From Branchinecta lynchi (lineage: Eukaryota; Arthropoda; Branchiopoda; Anostraca; Branchinectidae), in NCBI GenBank assembly GCA_023053575.1, contig JAKZAP010000012.1, forward strand, positions 4,030,230 through 4,094,229: DNA of 64,000 bases, read 5' to 3'. Position 1 is the stretch's first letter. Each line of letters opens with the position of its first letter. This document shows positions 46,260 through 59,328 of this stretch, piece by piece. A model generated the notes under the pieces. The model had not been told where the DNA came from and did no database searches. It saw only the letters and a program-made list of their open reading frames with translations. Made by a program: the position numbers and the translations under genes.

Positions 46260-46899
46260 CGAACCCACCACAACCACCCCCATTACCACCACACTGCGTC
46301 CTACCATCCAAAGCGAAACACAAGGACCCTACTTACCGCTTTCACAAGCATAGAACTAGAAGAAGCCATTTCCAGCATGAACCAGCAGTCAGCCCCAGGC
46401 ATGGACGAAATCCGCATACCATGGATAGTGAATTCCGGCAAGTCTTTCAAATCCCACCTCTTAAACACATACAATGCGGCATGGATCCAGAAAATCTTCC
46501 CCAGAGTATGGAAAACAGCCCAAGCCCATACTCAAACCAGGGAAAAATCCAGAAGAACCCAAATCATATAGACCAATCTACCTTCTCCCAGTCTTGGGAA
46601 AGGTCTTCGAAAAAATTATCTACTGACGTCTAGAATGGTTCATGGAGACCAACAACATCATCCCTTCGTGTCAGACCGGGTTTAGAAAAGGCCACAGTAC
46701 AATTGACAACATTGTCATTCTGGAACAAACGGTGAAAGAGGCTTTCGAAAACGGGGAAATTGTAGTCGCCGCGCTCCTCGACTACGAAGGAGCCTACGAA
46801 AAGAAACTCAAGGAAGTAATGGACAACAAAGACTTTCCGAAAGAGGTCACCAGCTTCATCGAAGACTATCTCAACGGAACTCACCACAACCAGAGATAA
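46260..46899 (+). pseudogene. LINE ORF2, reverse transcriptase N-terminal part, broken
   Basis: Different frames give ELEEAISSMNQQSAPGMDEI, then a YRPIYLLPVLGKVFEKIIY-type block, then CQTGFRKGHSTIDNIVILEQ and VVAALLDYEGAYE. These match RT blocks 0-3, including the first catalytic Asp region (LDYEGAYE). The sequence stops at YLNGTHHNQR followed by TAA. The second catalytic motif (Y/F-A-D-D) and all later RT and thumb blocks are absent, and RNase H-linker sequence follows directly. An internal deletion of the RT core has therefore occurred. An in-frame stop also precedes the block at 46633. Confidence 0.87.
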
Positions 46900-47892
46900 C
46901 CTCCGCCTGGCAAAGATTCATCTCAAGGGTCCCCAACTGGAGAGACTCCAAAATCACAGTATATCCATTCCCAAACACACCACCATGGGAATTCAGGAGC
47001 CCATCAGTCGAGCTTCAACTACTCCCATTCAGAAAAGACAAATACTCTGACTTAGAGGTTCAACAGATGTTTCTCGACAAGATGCAAACTGACTTCCCAA
47101 ACCACACCCAGGTATACACAGACGGCTCTGTGAAAGATGACAATGCCGGCGCAGCAGCATCCATCCCTGCATTCAACATGATTGCCACCAGAAGAATAAG
47201 CAACCACTCCTGCACAATGTCAGCAGAACTAGAAGCTATCCTAATGACAGCAGAAGTCCTATCCCGAAGACCCCCTCCAACACGGAAAGTGATCTTTCTC
47301 ACAGATTCGAAGTCCGCGCTCCAGGCCATTAAACAAATTCACCGATGTCGACCTGACCAAAATCCGAAACCTACTGTTGACATTACAGTCAAACGGTATA
47401 GAGTGCACCTTCCAACACATCCCAAGCCACAAAGGCATATGTCAAAATGAAGTGGTCGACAAACACGCTGGCAAAGCCCCAACTAGCAACCGGTTCTCTC
47501 AACAACCAACAACAGCGAGAGACACATCCAGAGCAAGAACCTCAACACCCAACCTCCGACCATACTGCTCACCATTCAAAGATAGACTGAGATCATGCAT
47601 CTTCTACAGGCTGAAATCTCAAACCATCATTCTGAATAAAACCCTTTTCGATTGGGGCACAACCCACTCCCCAAACTGCCGTATGTGCCAGGCTGAAGAT
47701 GAAACACCCCAACACTTCTTTTTTGAATGCCGCATCCCCCGACGAAGAAGCCGTCAACTGAAAAGCTTGTGCGACGAGCTAAAACTCCCGAACCAATTTC
47801 AAGTCATCACCAGTGCCAAACTCCCGGCCCAACCAGAATTCAAAATTTTCAAGATTTTGATTGAGATGCTAGTGGAGAACGGAGTCTACTAA
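46900..47892 (+). pseudogene. LINE ORF2, RNase H domain and C-terminal zinc knuckle, frameshifted
   Basis: The frame at 47067-47450 reads VYTDGSVKDDNAGAA, SAELEAILMTAEVL and FLTDSKSALQAI, the D-E-D catalytic motifs of RNase H. A frameshift near 47390 moves the remainder to 47377-47892, which gives HIPSHKGICQNEVVDKHAG (the final RNase H His/Asp motif). The C-terminal knuckle CRMCQAEDETPQHFFFEC follows (Cys-x2-Cys-x7-His-x4-Cys). An RNase H after the RT is characteristic of the I, Ingi and R1-related LINE clades. The 3' region ends in a short GATGATGAT tract near 47990, as I elements often do. Confidence 0.88.
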
Positions 47893-48274
47893 GCAAAAAT
47901 TCTGACCGAAAACAACCACCATCGATCAACCGAGAAGGCAGAAAGAGATCTACACGAAGTGGAACTCAACACCATTCAAACCTTATGATGATGATCTAAA
48001 CAATAAAGTTAACTACTTTTTCAAGCATATAGACTTAAAACTGAGGATCCCTTTTGCACATAATGGAAAGGAAATAAGTCTGGAGTTCTATTTATTGAGA
48101 TTTTACATGAATTTTATTTTTATTTGCAGATATTTGAAATTTCCGCCAAAAAAATAGACGAAACGTCGTTTCCGCGAGTTTCAACTCGTGGCTCGACTGT
48201 GTGGCACACAATCGTTTTTCCGCGACAAACACCCAGAAGTGTGTGGCCCACAATTGTGTCGCAGAAAAAGGCCT

Positions 48275-48600
48275 TAAAGGTTTTCCAAGATTTCCGGTTT
48301 CCCCCCTCCAGCTAAACCCAAAGTCGACGGGTCCGGTCCGAATTTTAAACGGATCGTCTGAAACTTTCCAAATATCAAGTTTCATTAAGATCCGATTACC
48401 CGTTCAAAAGTTATAAATACCTCTAGGGTCCCTCCCTCTACTCCCCCCACGATGCGCAAGTCGGTGAAGTGACTATTTCCAACTTAATCTTTTGGGGTCA
48501 CTGATATGCCTGCCAAGTATCGTCGTCCTAGCTTATGTGAAAGTGCCCGAACTAGCAAAACCTGGAAGAGACGGACGGACAGAAAATGCGAGCAAAAATG
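48275..48600 (-). repeat. hairpin-ended repeat family, copy 5, right fragment
   Basis: The copy resumes with TTTTCCAAGATTTCCGG, ATATCAAGTTTCATTAAGAT and GCCTGCCAAGTATCGTCGTC in the same orientation as 44036-44315. A duplicate lies at 59329-59654. Confidence 0.75.
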
Positions 48601-48755
48601 CATTGCTGTAATTTGCACACTTGCACACCCTGCCACACTAAACTGAGCGCAGCCACAAGAGTTGCAGAACAGTCAAGCATCTAACACCAGAAAGACGATT
48701 GCATATAACTTGTAACTGATGGGTATGTTCGGGGATAGCCCTGTTGATGACTTAC

Positions 48756-48968
48756 CAGGTACAGCAGACTCGACGTATTGGCTCCAACCAGTATCTTCGT
48801 CGATTGGGATCTCAAATGCACTTGACATAATTTCTCTCTCGTTTGCAGCTGCTGCGTCGTCCGCAGGGTGATAATCAATTCTCCCTTTTATAGACATAGG
48901 ACCTTTCGCCCCAGCTCTGACATATTTTCTGGGTCTTTTTTTTCTTTGAGGCGTTTTACAACAAGCTA
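48756..48968 (-). other. possible protein-coding exon of unknown identity
   Basis: On the minus strand an open stretch reads TPQRKKRPRKYVRAGAKGPM, then SIKGRIDYHPADDAAAANER and SSAFEIPIDEDTGWSQYVES, ending AVPG at a good donor (CTG-GTAAGT, 48751-48757). The mixed, polar composition and donor look exon-like. No family recognised. It may equally come from a transposon. The duplicate lies at 59810-60022. Confidence 0.35.
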
Positions 48969-49838
48969 TGCTTTAAGGATGGTATTATAAGCTTCAATTT
49001 TATTCCTTCGTACAAAAGCACGGCCAGTTTGCAGACACAGACATTGCTCTCCGAGAGGCAGCTGCATGTGAATTTCAAAAGCAGGGACTTCTTCGAAGAA
49101 GCGTCAGCTCTGATCGAGTTTATGTACACCGTCATGGCTTCTTGTTCCTTTCTTACCAGAGATACACTTGTGCCAGAGATATTTTCACTAAGTACACACG
49201 CTCATTATGGTCCCAGCCAACACCTCCTTATCGCAAGATAGCATTTGCCAAATGGATAAAAGAGAAACAGGACAGATCTTCCACGGCCTTGCCCTGATCC
49301 AAATTTTCTGTTTCCAAAAGCAAACGCTGGTATGCTTCTTACGGACTTTCTTTTGGATTTGGTACTTCGCGCATTACAGCTGGTTCTTTCTTGCAGTGGT
49401 CGATCAATAATTTAAGGTCACCAATTCCTTGGTAGCCGCGACACACCAAAGAATAGCAGTACTAGTCCATCGAAAGAAGCCCCATGATACAAACATCCAT
49501 GGCGACCCCACTTGGCTTCTGGATAATCCTTTGGGTCACCACATTCAAAGACTCAGCCGTGTTGTTGACAATCCCTAAAATAAAAAAAGGAATACGAACA
49601 GACAAAGGGTATCTCCGGGTGCATCCCTCTAGATCTAACTGCAACCGAACTATCATTATCATGGTAATGGAAGAGGGAAAAACAAAAGAAATAACAACCT
49701 TAATAGAGATGATTAAGATTCAAATATTAAGATACAAATTTATACTATAATAGTAAAAAATTATTCATAATATAAAATAATTAGTATTGAAGATTGCACA
49801 AACAGTGAAATTAAACACCGTCAGTGGAGATTGAAAGC

Positions 49839-52800
49839 CAAATAAAAGCTGCTTATGTAACGAACCACTTACTTTCAGCAAAATATTGTATTAAACTTGC
49901 AATTTTTATATGCTCAAGGGCTATGTGAAAATAAGAGAGGAATATTCCACAGAGTGGGTAAACTAAAACCAAAACATGGCAAATCGGTTGTCTTTGTTGA
50001 ATATCTCTGGACACTCATTCCATTCATCAAGAAGGGACACTGCTGTTAATTATCTACTACAGTTTTAGGTAACCAGTTAAATCTGACCATAATTTTGATG
50101 ATGAGTGTGTCGGTTACACCGTGTAGTTAACCGGTCCCGCTGTACGCTGCAGAGAACGATCAACATATGTTCAACATCAATTTTCAAGGATTGATGGTAA
50201 ACAAATGTACATGACACCTTGCAAGCTGGAATCCATCTGACTAATCTCCATTCTGGTAGAATCGAAATTAAACTCAAGATCAAAGCCAGGTTGCAAGCTG
50301 ACCATACCAAGTGCATAGAAATGGTATGCCCCTGTTTGTACAGCGATTGGCTACACCCTATGTTCAACATGTCTCGCTGTACGCTGCAGAATACGATCAA
50401 CATAAGTTCAATATCAATTTTCAAGGATTGATGCTTAAACAGATGTACATGACACCTTGCAAGCTGGAATCCATCTGATTCATCTCAATTGTGGTAGAAT
50501 CGAAATAAAACTCAGATCAAAGCCAGGTTGCAAGCTGACCATACCAAGTGCATGGTATGCTCCTGATTGTACAGCGAATGCAAGAGAAATAAAGCTGCTT
50601 ATGGTGTAACAAACCACTTACTTTGAGAAAAATATTGTATTATACTACCAATTTTTATGTGTTCAAGGGCTATGTGAAAATAAGAGAGGAATATTCCATT
50701 CATCAAGAAGGGACACTGCTGTTAATTATCTACTACAGTTTTAGGTCACCAGTTAAATCTGAGAATAATTTTGATGATGAGTGTGTGGGTTACACCGTGT
50801 AGTTAACCGGTCCCGCTGTACGCTGCAGAGAACGATCAACATATGTTCAATATCAATTTTCAAGGATTGATGGTAAACAAATGTACATGACACCTTGCAA
50901 GCTGGAATCCATCTGACTAATCTCCATTCTGGTAGAATCGAAATTAAACTCAAATCAAAGCCAGGTTGCAAGCTGACCATACCAAGTGCATAGAAATGGT
51001 ATGCCCCTGTTTGTACAGCGATTGGCTAAACCCTATGTTCAACATGTCTCGCTGTACGCTGCAGAATACGATCAACATAAGTTCAATATCAATTTTCAAG
51101 GATTGATGCTTAAACAGATGTACATGACACCTTGCAAGCTGGAATCCATCTGATTCATCTCAATTGTGGTAGAATCGAAATTAAACTCAGATCAAAGCCA
51201 GGTTGCAAGCTGACCATACCAAGTGCATGGTATGCTCCTGATTGTACAGCGAATGCAAGAGAAATAAAGCTGCTTATGGTGTAACAAACCACTTACTTTG
51301 AGAAAAATATTGTATTATACTACCAATTTTTATGTGTTCAAGGGCTATGTGAAAATAAGAGAGGAATATTCCATTCATCAAGAAGGGACACTGCTGTTAA
51401 TTATCTACTACAGTTTTAGGTCACCAGTTAAATCTGACAATAATTTTGATGATGAGTGTGTTGGTTACACCGTGTAGTTAACCGGTCCCGCTGTACGCTG
51501 CAGAGAACGATCAACATATGTTCAATATCAATTTTCAAGGATTGATGGTAAACAAATGTACATGACACCTTGCAAGCTGGAATCCATCTGACTAATCTCC
51601 ATTCTGGTAGAATTGAAATTAAACTCAGATCAAAGCCAGGTTGCAAGCTGACCATACCAAGTGCATAGAAATGGTATGCCCCTGTTTGTACAGCGATTGG
51701 CTACACCCTATGTTCAACATGTCTCGCTGTACGCTGCAGAATACGATCAACATAAGTTCAATATCAATTTTCAAGGATTGATGCTTAAACAGATGTACAT
51801 GACACCTTGCAAGCTGGAATCCATCTGATTCATCTCAATTGTGGTAGAATCGAAATAAAACTCAGATCAAAGCCAGGTTGCAAGCTGACCATACCAAGTG
51901 CATGGTATGCTCCTGATTGTACAGCGAATGCAAGAGAAATAAAGCTGCTTATGGTGTAACAAACCACTTACTTTCAGCAAAATATTGTATTATACTACCA
52001 ATTTTTATGTGTTCAAGGGCTATGTGAAAATAAGAGAGGAATATTCCATTCATCAAGAAGGGACACTGCTGTTAATTATCTACTACAGTTTTAGGTCACC
52101 AGTTAAATCTGAGAATAATTTTGATGATGAGTGTGTGGGTTACACCGTGTAGTTAACCGGTCCCGCTGTACGCTGCAGAGAACGATCAACATATGTTCAA
52201 TATCAATTTTCAAGGATTGATGGTAAACAAATGTACATGACACCTTGCAAGCTGGAATAGATCTGACTAATTTCCATTCTGGTAGAATCGAAATTAAACT
52301 CAGATCAAAGCCAGGTTGCAAGCTGACCATACCAAGTGCATAGAAATGGTATGTCCCTGTTTGTACAGCGATTGGCTACACCCTATGTTCAACATGTCTC
52401 GCTGTACGCTGCAGAATACGATCAACATAAGTTCAATATCAATTTTCAAGGATTGATGCTTAAACAGATGTACATGACACCTTGCAAGCTGGAATCCATC
52501 TGATTCATCTCAATTGTGGTAGAATCGAAATAAAACTCAGATCAAAGCCAGGTTGCAAGCTGACCATACCAAGTGCACGGTATGCTCCTGATTGTACAGC
52601 GAATGCAAGAGAAATAAAGCTGCTTATGGTGTAACAAACCACTTACTTTGAGAAAAATATTGTATTATACTACCAATTTTTATGCGTTCAAGGGCTATGT
52701 GAAAATAAGAGAGGAATATTCCATTCATCAAGAAGGGACACTGCTGTTAATTATCTACTATAGTTTTAGGTCACCAGTTAAATCTGACAATAATTTTGAT

Positions 52801-55484
52801 GATGAGTGTGTTGGTTACACCGTGTAGTTAACCGGTTCCGCTGTACGCTGCAGAGAACGATCAACATATGTTCAATATCAATTTTCAAGGATTGATGGTA
52901 AACAAATGTACATGACACCTTGCAAGCTGGAATCCATCTGACTAATCTCCATTCTGGTAGAATTGAAATTAAACTCAGATCAAAGCCAGGTTGCAAGCTG
53001 ACCATACCAAGTGCATAGAAATGGTATGCCCCTGTTTGTACAGCGATTGGCTACACCCTATGTTCAACATGTCTCGCTGTACGCTGCAGAATACGATCAA
53101 CATAAGTTCAATATCAATTTTCAAGGATTGATGCTTAAACAGATGTACATGACACCTTGCAAGCTGGAATCCATCTGATTCATCTCAATTGTGGTAGAAT
53201 CGAAATAAAACTCAGATCAAAGCCAGGTTGCAAGCTGACCATACCAAGTGCATGGTATGCTCCTGATTGTACAGCGAATGCAAGAGAAATAAAGCTGCTT
53301 ATGGTGTAACAAACCACTTACTTTCAGCAAAATATTGTATTATACTACCAATTTTTATGTGTTCAAGGGCTATGTGAAAATAAGAGAGGAATATTCCATT
53401 CATCAAGAAGGGACACTGCTGTTAACTATCTACTACAGTTTTAGGTCACCAGTTAAATCTGAGAATAATTTTGATGATGAGTGTGTGGGTTACACCGTGT
53501 AGTTAACCGGTCCCGCTGTACGCTGCAGAGAACGATCAACATATGTTCAATATCAATTTTCAAGGATTGATGGTAAACAAATGTACATGACACCTTGCAA
53601 GCTGGAATAGATCTGACTAATTTCCATTCTGGTAGAATCGAAATTAAACTCAGATCAAAGCCAGGTTGCAAGCTGACCATACCAAGTGCATAGAAATGGT
53701 ATGCCCCTGTTTGTACAGCGATTGGCTACACCCTATGTTCAACATGTCTCGCTGTACGCTGCAGAATACGATCAACATAAGTTCAATATCAATTTTCAAG
53801 GATTTATGCTTAAACAGATGTACATGACACCTTGCAAGCTGGAATCCATCTGATTCATCTCAATTGTGGTAGAATCGAAATTAAACTCAGATCAAAGCCA
53901 GGTTGCAAGCTGACCATACCAAGTGCATGGTATGCTCCTGATTGTACAGCGAATGCAAGAGAAATAAAGCTGCTTATGGTGTAACAAACCACTTACTTTG
54001 AGAAAAATATTGTATTATACTACCAATTTTTATGTGTTCAAGGGCTATGTGAAAATAAGAGAGGAATATTCCATTCATCAAGAAGGGACACTGCTGTTAA
54101 TTATCTACTACAGTTTTAGGTCACCAGTTAAATCTGACAATAATTTTGATGATGAGTGTGTTGGTTACACCGTGTAGTTAACCGGTCCCGCTGTACGCTG
54201 CAGAGAACGATCAACATATGTTCAATATCAATTTTCAAGGATTGATGGTAAACAAATGTACATGACACCTTGCAAGCTGGAATCCATCTGACTAATCTCC
54301 ATTCTGGTAGAATTGAAATTAAACTCAGATCAAAGCCAGGTTGCAAGCTGACCATACCAAATGCATAGAAATGGTATGCCCCTGTTTGTACAGCGATTGG
54401 CTACACCCTATGTTCAACATGTCTCGCTGTACGCTGCAGAATACGATCAACATAAGTTCAATATCAATTTTCAAGGATTGATGCTTAAACAGATGTGCAT
54501 GACACCTTGCAAGCTGGAATCCATCTGATTCATCTCAATTGTGGTAGAATCGAAATAAAACTCAGATCAAAGCCAGGTTGCAAGCTGACCATACCAAGTG
54601 CATGGTATGCTCCTGATTGTACAGCGAATGCAAGAGAAATAAAGCTGCTTATGGTGTAACAAACCACTTACTTTGAGAAAAATATTGTATTATACTACCA
54701 ATTTTTATGTGTTCAAGGGCTATGTGAAAATAAGAGAGGAATATTCCATTCATCAAGAAGGGACACTGCTGTTAATTATCTACTACAGTTTTAGGTCACC
54801 AGTTAAATCTGAGAATAATTTTGATGATGAGTGTGTGGGTTACACCGTATAGTTAACCGGTCCCGCTGTACACTGCAGAGAACGATCAACATATGTTCAA
54901 TATCAATTTTCAGGGATTGATGGTAAACAAATGTACATGACACCTTGCAAGCTGGAATCCATCTGACTAATCTCCATTCTGGTAGAATCGAAATTAAACT
55001 CAGATCAAAGCCAGGTTGCAAGCTGACCATACCAAGTGCATAGAAATGGTATGCCCCTGTTTGTACAGCGATTGGCTACACCCTATGTTCAACATGTCTC
55101 GCTGTACGCTGCAGAATACGATCAACATAAGTTCAATATCAATTTTCAAGGATTGATGTTTAAACAGATGTACATGACACCTTGTAAGCTGGAATCCATC
55201 TGATTCATCTCAATTGTGGTAGAATGGAAATTATCTGGAATCCATCTGATTCATCTCAATTGTGGTAGAATGGAAATTAAACTCAGATCAAAGCCAGGTT
55301 GCAAGCTGACCATACCAAGTGCGTGGACATGGTATGCTCCTGATTGTACAGCGAATGCAAGAGAAATAAAGCTGCTTATGGTGTAACAAACCACTTACTT
55401 TGATAAAAAAATTGTATTATACTACCAATTTTTCAAGGACTATGTGACAATAAGAGAGGAATATTCCACATGGTGGGTAACTTG
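49839..55484. repeat. satellite array 1, 675-bp monomer with A/B dimer order
   Basis: Eight units begin at equivalent points 50077, 50753, 51428, 52103, 52778, 53453, 54128 and 54803, a period of 675 bp. Each monomer holds two related blocks of about 236 bp (for example at 50814 and 51050, each starting CGCTGTACGCTGCAGA) plus about 440 bp of single-copy sequence. Diagnostic bases alternate: GAGAATAATT with GTGTGGGTT, then GACAATAATT with GTGTTGGTT, giving a 1350-bp higher-order period. A 75-codon minus-strand frame repeats in each unit only because 675 is divisible by 3. The first unit is longer (extra ~75 bp near 49960-50030), and the last has a ~35-bp internal duplication near 55230-55270. 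Confidence 0.96.
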
Positions 55485-55519
55485 GTAAACTAAAAATGTT
55501 GTTGTTGTTGGAAGTTGGG

Positions 55520-56070
55520 GAATGCAAAAGAAAGAAAAATGTTGCATGATTTTGTCAGGCGTTGGTCGACTTATAGGCACATCGGGTTCTCTTAATACGC
55601 AAGAAATGAAATCCTGCAAACATTTGTCAGGCAAAAGACTGAAGAAATTGAATTTTGCATGCTCTTGTTGTGCATCGATAGTCTTGTCGGCATATCGGGT
55701 TCTTTTTATACATAAGGAATCCAGAAGAAATAAACTTAGTATGCTTTTGTCTGGAGTCGGTCAACTCCTTGGCACATCTGTTTCTACTTATACTTAAGAA
55801 ATCAAATTTTGCAAACCCTGTCGGGCGCACTCGGAAAGTTCAAGTCTCATCAGCAAAAGGGATTTTTACAAGTAAGAAATTAAGTTCTGTAGGCTACAGT
55901 CTAGTAGAGGAAAACACAGAAAAAAATCAAATGCTCGATGGTTTAGCTGGTGGTTGGTATTCTCATCCTGTTGTCAACGGCAGATAAAGTTCTTTTAACA
56001 CATGTCTCATTGGTACATCAGCTTCTTTTAACACATAAAACTATAATTCTTTACAGTCTTATTGGGCAAA
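55520..56070 (+). repeat. decayed ~80-bp tandem repeat next to the satellite
   Basis: Loose units with GTCAGGCGTTGG, GCACATCGGGTTCT and TACGCAAGAAATGAAATC recur about every 75-85 bp (55555, 55690, 55750, 55820, 56000). Much more diverged than the 675-bp satellite beside it. Confidence 0.6.
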
Positions 56071-57207
56071 ACATCATAGGCTATTCCTTTCATCATCATA
56101 TTTTTTTTACAAATCATAACTATGTGATGAACAACTTCTGGAACTGGGAAAATATCACAATGGTGAAGAAACTTGATGCCATTGGTATAATACAATATTA
56201 AATACACTATTACAATAAGCATGGCCAGTCCTAATTCTAAAAATACGAACAGCTATTGCCCAATCTGGGTGAGTCATCGGGGGCTGGGGGAGAATTAGAT
56301 TTAGCTTTAGGCTAATCAGTTTAATGAGCTACCAGTCTGGTCCACTCCAAACATAGAATAATCACTGAGAAAACCATCATCACCACTACCATTAATACAA
56401 AAATGGACAAAACTAGCTATACAATTAAAAACATGCTCCAAACTACTCTACAACTTATCTGGGGTGGGAAATGTAAACTAAGAATCTAAGTAGTAGTAGT
56501 AATAGATTCCAAGAATACACCAAAGGCCATTGCCCACGCTTACATACTTTTTCGTATCTTCTTCTCCTTCTTCTGTCTACAAACGGCGTAAAAGTAAATA
56601 CGTCAGAGTAAAAGCGCTCGATTCGCTGTGTTTTTAATTTTAAGTGTGCTCACTTTTAACCGGGAAGCTCCTTGGGTTCCAATTCCGCTGCGTGAAATTT
56701 CCTATTTACAGGCTTCATTTCTTTTGGACCCAGTCACAAATGTACAGCACTTTTCTTCTCTCGCATTGAAAGTAAAAATCTCTTTGGGGAACCATCAAGA
56801 GCCTGAATATTCCAAAGAGGTTTTTTTACTTTCGGATAGGTTTATCCCGCTACACGGGTTAGTGTGTCTAAACAATGTCTCTGGAAGAAGCGTATCCTTT
56901 GTGTAGGAATAAGCGTCAGGATTCACCAGACGCCTCGGAATCTGGGGTCAAGATTATGTGAAGACAGTTATTTGCAGTTTGAGGAAAATTGAAAATCTTG
57001 TATATCTTTCTTTCATCTACCACTATCGAAAACGGACTGGAAGAAGATGGGAACCCAGAATCCGGGAGAAAAATCTGAGCAGTAGTGCCCACTTTATATA
57101 GAAAAATCCTGCTTGGAACAAAAAAAAACAATCAAGAAAAGTGAAAACTTAGGGGGAAAACTCTGGGCCGCACATGCAGCTATCTCTTCCCATTTGTCTG
57201 AAATGGG
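56071..57207. other. no recognisable gene or repeat
   Basis: A 92-codon frame at 56628-56906 (FNREAPWVPIPLREISYLQA) has no motif that I recognise. The sequence runs into the gap at 57208. Confidence 0.4.
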
Positions 57208-57307
57208 NNNNNNNNNNNNNNNNNNNNNNNNNNNNNNNNNNNNNNNNNNNNNNNNNNNNNNNNNNNNNNNNNNNNNNNNNNNNNNNNNNNNNNNNNNNNN
57301 NNNNNNN
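57208..57307. other. assembly gap (100 N)
   Basis: Exactly 100 N. The sequence to the right restarts inside a LINE already present at 46254, so the contigs on either side may overlap or be allelic. Confidence 0.99.
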
Positions 57308-59328
57308 ATAGGTCGAACCCACCACAACCACCCCCATTACCACCACACTGCGTCCTACCATCCAAAGCGAAACACAAGGACCCTACTTACCGCTTTCACA
57401 AGCATAGAACTAGAAGAAGCCATTTCCAGCATGAACCAGCAGTCAGCCCCAGGCATGGACGAAATCCGCATACCATGGATAGTGAATTCCGGCAAGTCTT
57501 TCAAATCCCACCTCTTAAACACATACAATGCGGCATGGATCCAGAAAGTCTTCCCCAGAGTATGGAAAACAGCCCAAGCCCATACTCAAACCAGGGAAAA
57601 ATCCAGAAGAACCCAAATCATATAGACCAATCTACCTTCTCCCAGTCTTGGGAAAGGTCTTCGAAAAAATTATCTACTGACGTCTAGAATGGTTCATGGA
57701 GACCAACAACATCATCCCTTCGTGTCAGACCGGGTTTAGAAAAGGCCACAGTACAATTGACAACATTGTCATTCTGGAACAAACGGTGAAAGAGGCTTTC
57801 GAAAACGGGGAAATTGTAGTCGCCGCGCTCCTCGACTACGAAGGAGCCTACGAAAAGAAACTCAAGGAAGTAATGGACAACAAAGACTTTCCGAAAGAGG
57901 TCACCAGCTTCATCGAAGACTATCTCAACGGAACTCACCACAACCAGAGATAACCTCCGCCTGGCAAAGATTCATCTCAAGGGTCCCCAACTGGAGAGAC
58001 TCCAAAATCACAGTATATCCATTCCCAAACACACCACCATGGGAATTCAGGAGCCCATCAGTCGAGCTTCAACTACTCCCATTCAGAAAAGACAAATACT
58101 CTGACTTAGAGGTTCAACAGATGTTTCTCGACAAGATGCAAACTGACTTCCCAAACCACACCCAGGTATACACAGACGGCTCTGTGAAAGATGACAATGC
58201 CGGCGCAGCAGCATCCATCCCTGCATTCAACATGATTGCCACCAGAAGAATAAGCAACCACTCCTGCACAATGTCAGCAGAACTAGAAGCTATCCTAATG
58301 ACAGCAGAAGTCCTATCCCGAAGACCCCCTCCAACACGGAAAGTGATCTTTCTCACAGATTCGAAGTCCGCGCTCCAGGCCATTAAACAAATTCACCGAT
58401 GTCGACCTGACCAAAATCCGAAACCTACTGTTGACATTACAGTCAAACGGTATAGAGTGCACCTTCCAACACATCCCAAGCCACAAAGGCATATGTCAAA
58501 ATGAAGTGGTCGACAAACACGCTGGCAAAGCCCCAACTAGCAACCGGTTCTCTCAACAACCAACAACAGCGAGAGACACATCCAGAGCAAGAACCTCAAC
58601 ACCCAACCTCCGACCATACTGCTCACCATTCAAAGATAGACTGAGATCATGCATCTTCTACAGGCTGAAATCTCAAACCATCATTCTGAATAAAACCCTT
58701 TTCGATTGGGGCACAACCCACTCCCCAAACTGCCGTATGTGCCAGGCTGAAGATGAAACACCCCAACACTTCTTTTTTGAATGCCGCATCCCCCGACGAA
58801 GAAGCCGTCAACTGAAAAGCTTGTGCGACGAGCTAAAACTCCCGAACCAATTTCAAGTCATCACCAGTGCCAAACTCCCGGCCCAACCAGAATTCAAAAT
58901 TTTCAAGATTTTGATTGAGATGCTAGTGGAGAACGGAGTCTACTAAGCAAAAATTCTGACCGAAAACAACCACCATCGATCAACCGAGAAGGCAGAAAGA
59001 GATCTACACGAAGTGGAACTCAACACCATTCAAACCTTATGATGATGATCTAAACAATAAAGTTAACTACTTTTTCAAGCATATAGACTTAAAACTGAGG
59101 ATCCCTTTTGCACATAATGGAAAGGAAATAAGTCTGGAGTTCTATTTATTGAGATTTTACATGAATTTTATTTTTATTTGCAGATATTTGAAATTTCCGC
59201 CAAAAAAATAGACGAAACGTCGTTTCCGCGAGTTTCAACTCGTGGCTCGACTGTGTGGCACACAATCGTTTTTCCGCGACAAACACCCAGAAGTGTGTGG
59301 CCCACAATTGTGTCGCAGAAAAAGGCCT
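57308..59328 (+). pseudogene. second, near-identical copy of the broken LINE (5' part lost in gap)
   Basis: From the first base after the gap, this repeats 46254-48274 at an offset of 11054 bp, with the same frameshifts and the same RT deletion. A substitution at 57548 (A to G against 46494) is the only difference I found in the RT region. It includes the RT fragment (57696-57953), the RNase H halves (58121-58504 and 58431-58946) and the zinc knuckle. Shared damage shows that this is a duplicate of one insertion and not a second transposition. Confidence 0.9.

Larger units (their letters stand above)
44316..48274 (+). mobile_element. I-group-like LINE insertion (about 4 kb) inside an older repeat
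   Basis: The insertion splits one minus-strand copy of the hairpin-ended repeat family. That family is present from about 44036 to 44315 and resumes at 48275. TAAAGG occurs at both junctions (44311-44316, 48275-48280), giving a candidate 5-6 bp target duplication. Direct-repeat-like sequence (GTGTGGCCCACAA, TTTCCGCGACAAACA) lies just inside both ends, so another small element may have been carried along or hit first. Internally deleted and frameshifted; not autonomous. Confidence 0.75.

Noticed and set aside
50753..55030. Conserved 75-codon minus-strand frame repeated in each satellite unit as a gene family
   Set aside because: The frame persists because the 675-bp monomers are near-identical and divisible by 3. 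No start context, signal or known domain; neighbouring non-coding positions are equally conserved.
57113..57625. 170-codon frame across the second gap
   Set aside because: Artificial join of unassigned sequence and LINE RT sequence through N.
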